This document shows, one piece after another, positions 52,907-55,881 of a stretch of 55,881 nucleotides of DNA. A model generated the notes under the pieces. It had not been told where the DNA came from, did not search any database, and worked only from the letters and a program-made list of their open reading frames with translations. Position 1 is the first letter of the stretch. Every line of letters begins with the position of its first letter. Source of the stretch: Pseudomonas alkylphenolica (GTDB lineage Bacteria; Pseudomonadota; Gammaproteobacteria; Pseudomonadales; Pseudomonadaceae). The translations under genes were made by a program, and so were the position numbers. The DNA lies in contig NZ_JADUCM010000033.1 of the NCBI RefSeq assembly GCF_016009175.1, forward strand, positions 1-55,881, read 5' to 3'.

Positions 52907-55423
52907 ATGCGTAATGCTTTGCCCTTGCTGCGGCACAATAAGCTGAATGATTTTCAACCGGCCCTAGATAATCAACATCGCAGCGTGCTGGGCAAGGCCA
53001 TTCGTGCCGCCCTGCTCGGTACTGCACTGGGTGTTGGCGTGCTGCCAGCCCTGGCACTGGCCGAACAGCCCGGCAGTGTCAGCCAGCAGTACAACATCCC
53101 GGCCGGCTCGCTCAACGAGGTGCTCAACCAGTTTGCGCGTCAGGCCGGCATTACCTTGTCGAGCACCCCGCAACTGACCGAGGACTTGCGTTCTCCGGGC
53201 CTCAACGGCAACTACAGTACCGACCAGGCCTTGCGCCAGTTGCTCAACGACACGGGTCTGGAGGCTGACAGCCAGAACGGTGGCAACTACGTTCTGCGTC
53301 ATCAGCCACAGGACGCCGCACTCGCCTTGCCGAGTACTGAAGTGCGCGAGTTTGCATTGGGCAACGCACTGGGCAGCATGGAAGGCTACAACGCCACGCA
53401 CAGCCAGGTAGCCACCAAGACCAGTGCCCCGATTCTGGAAACCTCGCAGTCGGTGTCGGTGGTCACCCGTCAGCAGATGGATGATCAGGGTGCGCAGACC
53501 GTAGCCCAGAGCATGCGCTATACCCCGGGAGTGCTGACCAACCCCTATGGCGCAACACACCGCTATGACTACGTGGCCATGCGCGGCTTCAACGATGGCT
53601 CTGTGGATAACATCTACCTGGACGGCCTCAAGTCCATGGGCGATAGCGGCACCTACAGCACCATGCAGGTCGACCCGTACTTTCTCGAGCGGGTCGATAT
53701 TCTCAAGGGGCCGTCTTCGGTGCTCTATGGTCGCAGTTCACCCGGGGGCCTGGTCGCCTTGACCAGCAAGAAGCCCCTGTATGAGGCCTACCACCAGGTT
53801 CAGGCCACGGTCGGTACCCAAGGCCAACGTGGCATGGGCTTCGACTTCAGCGGCCCTCTGGACGACGATCAGCGCATCGCCTATCGAATGGTCGGCCTCG
53901 CTGACCAGTCCGACACGCAGTTCAATCACAATGAAGAGAAGCGTTTTGCCCTGGCGCCGACGCTCAGCATCAATTTCAGCGAAGACACGTCGCTGACCCT
54001 GCAAGCCTATCTGCAACACGATCCGGATGGCGGCTATCACGGTGGCGTGCCGGCTGACGGTGCACTGCATCAACGCAACGGCCAGCGCATCTCCGATCAC
54101 TTCTTCGAAGGCGAGCCGGGCGTCGACCGCTATGAACGCGACCAACAGTCATTCGGCTACCAGTTCGAGCACCGCTTCAACGACGTATTCACCGCTCGAC
54201 AGAACTTCCGCTACCTGGATTCGACGGTGAAGATGGACCAGGTGTACGCCTGGGGATGGACGACACCGACCAGCAACGAGTTGAACCGTTACTACACAGG
54301 CGGCGACGAAAAGCTGCACGCCTACATCATCGACAACATGCTGCAAGCCGAGTACTTCATTGGCAGCGCCAAACACACTACGCTGCTGGGGCTGGACTAC
54401 CAGCGCCGCAAGACTGTGGTCGACTGGAACAGTGGCTCACTGGCGCCGATCAATGCCTTTGACCCGCAATACGGCAACGACGCCATTACTTACTACAACC
54501 CCACCAGCTACCTGCGCCGTCTGCAGCAAACCGGCGTGTACCTGCAGGACCTGATTGAGCTGGACCAGTGGCGCTTCTCCCTGGGACTTCGCCAGGACTG
54601 GGTGAAAACCTCGGAAGAGAACCGCATCGAAGAGGCCAGCCGCCCGCTGGGTACCCGGATCAGCGACGATCGCACCAAGCTGACCGGGCGCGCCGGTGTG
54701 CTGTATCTGTTCGAGAACGGCATTGCGCCGTATATCAGCTATTCCGAGTCGTTCAACCCCAACTCCTATGCCGATCAGAACGGCAACCCGCTGGCACCGA
54801 CGGAGGGCACCCAGTGGGAGGCAGGTATCAAGTACCAGCCACCGGGTAGCGACAACCTGTTCACCGCTTCGGTGTTCCGAATCGAGCAGGAGAACCTCGC
54901 CTCCAAGCTGCCCCAGGAAGAGTTCTACCGGCCAGTTGGCCAGGTGCGTTCGCAGGGCCTGGAGCTCGAAGCCCATGTGCAGGTCACCGATAACCTGAAA
55001 GTGCTCGGCAGCTACACCTTTACCGACATCGAGTATTCCAAGTCGATGCCCAGCACCCTGTACGGCAGCAACCTGAACAACAAGGGCAACTCACCAACCC
55101 AGGCACCGCGCAACATGGCGTCGCTATGGGCCGACTACAACTTCCGCCAGGGGGCCCTCGACGGCCTGCGCCTGGGTGGCGGTGTGCGGTATGTGGGCTA
55201 CAGCTGGGTAGATGCAGAAAATACCATGAAGGTGCCCTCCTATACCCTGTTCGATGCCTCGCTCGGCTATGACCTGGGCAAAGTGGGCCTGCAGGGTGTG
55301 GATGTACGCCTCAATGCCAACAACCTGACCAACGAAAGCTATATCGCCTCCTGTGCCAGCCTGAGTTATTGCTACATGGGTGAAGAGCGCAATGTCAGTG
55401 CAACAGTCAGCTATCAGTTCTGA
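52907..55423 (+). CDS. TonB-dependent siderophore receptor with STN signalling domain (FecA-like)
   Basis: 838 residues. An unusually long N-terminal leader (about 50, ending LALAE) is followed by an STN domain (about 58-110; YNIPAGSLNEVLNQFARQAG), TonB box region, plug (about 165-280; SVVTRQQMDDQGAQTVAQSM and LKGPSSVLYGRSSPGG) and barrel ending SYQF. With the sigma and anti-sigma genes it forms a cell-surface signalling cassette. The plug motifs are those of hydroxamate-type receptors (ferrichrome/ferrioxamine); the exact ligand is not determined. A terminator follows the stop by 23 bp. Confidence 0.9.
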   Translation: MRNALPLLRHNKLNDFQPALDNQHRSVLGKAIRAALLGTALGVGVLPALALAEQPGSVSQQYNIPAGSLNEVLNQFARQAGITLSSTPQLTEDLRSPGLNGNYSTDQALRQLLNDTGLEADSQNGGNYVLRHQPQDAALALPSTEVREFALGNALGSMEGYNATHSQVATKTSAPILETSQSVSVVTRQQMDDQGAQTVAQSMRYTPGVLTNPYGATHRYDYVAMRGFNDGSVDNIYLDGLKSMGDSGTYSTMQVDPYFLERVDILKGPSSVLYGRSSPGGLVALTSKKPLYEAYHQVQATVGTQGQRGMGFDFSGPLDDDQRIAYRMVGLADQSDTQFNHNEEKRFALAPTLSINFSEDTSLTLQAYLQHDPDGGYHGGVPADGALHQRNGQRISDHFFEGEPGVDRYERDQQSFGYQFEHRFNDVFTARQNFRYLDSTVKMDQVYAWGWTTPTSNELNRYYTGGDEKLHAYIIDNMLQAEYFIGSAKHTTLLGLDYQRRKTVVDWNSGSLAPINAFDPQYGNDAITYYNPTSYLRRLQQTGVYLQDLIELDQWRFSLGLRQDWVKTSEENRIEEASRPLGTRISDDRTKLTGRAGVLYLFENGIAPYISYSESFNPNSYADQNGNPLAPTEGTQWEAGIKYQPPGSDNLFTASVFRIEQENLASKLPQEEFYRPVGQVRSQGLELEAHVQVTDNLKVLGSYTFTDIEYSKSMPSTLYGSNLNNKGNSPTQAPRNMASLWADYNFRQGALDGLRLGGGVRYVGYSWVDAENTMKVPSYTLFDASLGYDLGKVGLQGVDVRLNANNLTNESYIASCASLSYCYMGEERNVSATVSYQF

Positions 55424-55445
55424 CCCTTACGGCTAAAACGACAAA

Positions 55446-55477
55446 GCCAGCGCCTGGAGTCAGGTGCTGGCTTTTTT
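55446..55477 (+). terminator. Rho-independent terminator after the siderophore receptor
   Basis: GCCAGC/GCTGGC outer arms (55446-55451, 55466-55471), CCTG/CAGG inner, then six T's. Directly after the receptor gene. Confidence 0.9.
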
Positions 55478-55513
55478 GTGTCTGCCTGGTCCTTGGTGGC
55501 CAGCCAGAAAGAC

Positions 55514-55546
55514 AAAACCCCTGTCTGCAAGGCAGACAGGGGTTTT
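55514..55546. terminator. Terminator of the rRNA operon
   Basis: AAAACCCCTGTCTGC (55514-55528) and its perfect 15-bp complement (55532-55546) with a 3-nt loop. On the minus strand it ends in GGGGTTTT, 11 bp past the first 5S gene. It faces the receptor terminator from the plus side. Confidence 0.9.
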
Positions 55547-55556
55547 GGAATTGAAT

Positions 55557-55672
55557 CTTGACGATGACCTACTCTCACATGGGGAAACCCCACACTACCA
55601 TCGGCGATGCATCGTTTCACTGCTGAGTTCGGGATGGGATCAGGTGGTTCCAATGCTCTATGGTCGTCAAGA
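55557..55672 (-). rRNA. rrf: 5S ribosomal RNA, promoter-distal copy
   Basis: Minus strand reads the typical Pseudomonas 5S: CTTGACGACCATAGAGC near the 5' end, CCACCTGATCCCATCCCGAAC, and GTGAGAGTAGGTCATCGTCAAG at the 3' end; end arms CTTGACGA and TCGTCAAG pair. Ends are given to within a few bases. It is the last gene of an rRNA operon that enters from the right edge. Confidence 0.95.
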
Positions 55673-55739
55673 AATTCTGTGTGCCGGTCCGTCGTGTTCG
55701 ACGTGCCAGCGAATTCTTGATGCTTCTACCTTAAAGACA

Positions 55740-55771
55740 AAACCCCTACCTGCATACGCAGATAGGGGTTT
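55740..55771. terminator. Hairpin between the tandem 5S genes
   Basis: AAACCCCTA (55740-55748) and TAGGGGTTT (55763-55771) with inner CTGC/GCAG. It resembles the operon terminator and may be a duplicated, leaky copy or an RNase processing signal. Confidence 0.75.
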
Positions 55772-55782
55772 CGGAATTTAAT

Positions 55783-55881
55783 CTTGACGATGACCTACTC
55801 TCACATGGGGAAACCCCACACTACCATCGGCGATGCATCGTTTCACTGCTGAGTTCGGGATGGGATCAGGTGGTTCCAATG
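55783..55881 (-). rRNA. rrf: 5S ribosomal RNA, second copy (cut by right edge)
   Basis: The 99 bases to the window end match the 3' part of the first 5S copy base for base in the stretches I compared. Its 5' end lies outside. With the first copy it makes a tandem 5S pair at the end of the rRNA operon. Confidence 0.93.

Overview
The window looks like chromosomal DNA of a Pseudomonas of the P. putida / P. fluorescens lineage. The evidence is the high G+C, the LapA adhesin with LapEBC, the gabD-gabT, desA and oscA-sbp-cysTWA blocks, REP-type intergenic palindromes and a Pseudomonas-like 5S rRNA. This is recognition from sequence alone; no database search was run.

Left edge to 9 kb: the N-terminal 1,244 codons of the giant biofilm adhesin LapA (minus strand, open at the left edge) are divergent from its type I secretion system lapE-lapB-lapC. 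The intergenic region carries FleQ-like boxes. LapA has a LapG-type TAAG site at residues 107-110 and very regular 101-103-residue repeats, arranged in a 915-bp higher-order repeat. 9-13.7 kb: a TauD-type dioxygenase with an SsuA/TauA-like ABC importer (probably organosulfur scavenging), convergent with a WYL-type regulator. 13.8-19.8 kb: a Sel1-repeat protein, then a MarR-controlled efflux operon (FUSC, DUF1656, HlyD-type and NodT-type genes) whose genes overlap by 4 nt.

19.9-24.6 kb: slipin/NfeD pair, YbaK-type deacylase, DUF2789, a membrane protein, a CBS protein and a DUF3077-like small protein. The last is preceded by a strongly structured leader of about 200 nt. 25-30 kb: a CHASE2 sensor-like membrane protein without an output domain, translationally linked to a small exported protein and an M48 lipoprotein protease, then three small envelope genes. 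30-32.4 kb: P-loop kinase-like protein, MltF-like transglycosylase, tRNA-Arg(CCG).

32.7-41.4 kb: gabD and gabT (GABA to succinate), an HDOD protein with a degenerate receiver, a PAS-GGDEF diguanylate cyclase, the DesA acyl desaturase and a PAS-GGDEF-EAL protein. 41.5-45.7 kb: the sulfate-starvation block oscA-sbp-cysT-cysW-cysA. 45.7-51.1 kb: a LysR regulator divergent from a TonB-dependent receptor followed by its own tonB-exbB-exbD. There is no Fur box here, and a 16-bp palindrome sits between the divergent genes. 51.3-55.4 kb: an iron-starvation sigma factor / FecR / FecA-type receptor cassette behind a good Fur box. The right edge holds two tandem 5S rRNA genes on the minus strand, the end of an rRNA operon.

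Two themes dominate: surface attachment with c-di-GMP (lap, GGDEF/EAL, HDOD) and nutrient scavenging (sulfur, iron, GABA). The best candidates for undescribed biology are the structured leader at about 24.6-24.76 kb, the CHASE2 / small exported protein / M48 module, and the TonB-ExbB-ExbD receptor locus beside the sulfate genes.
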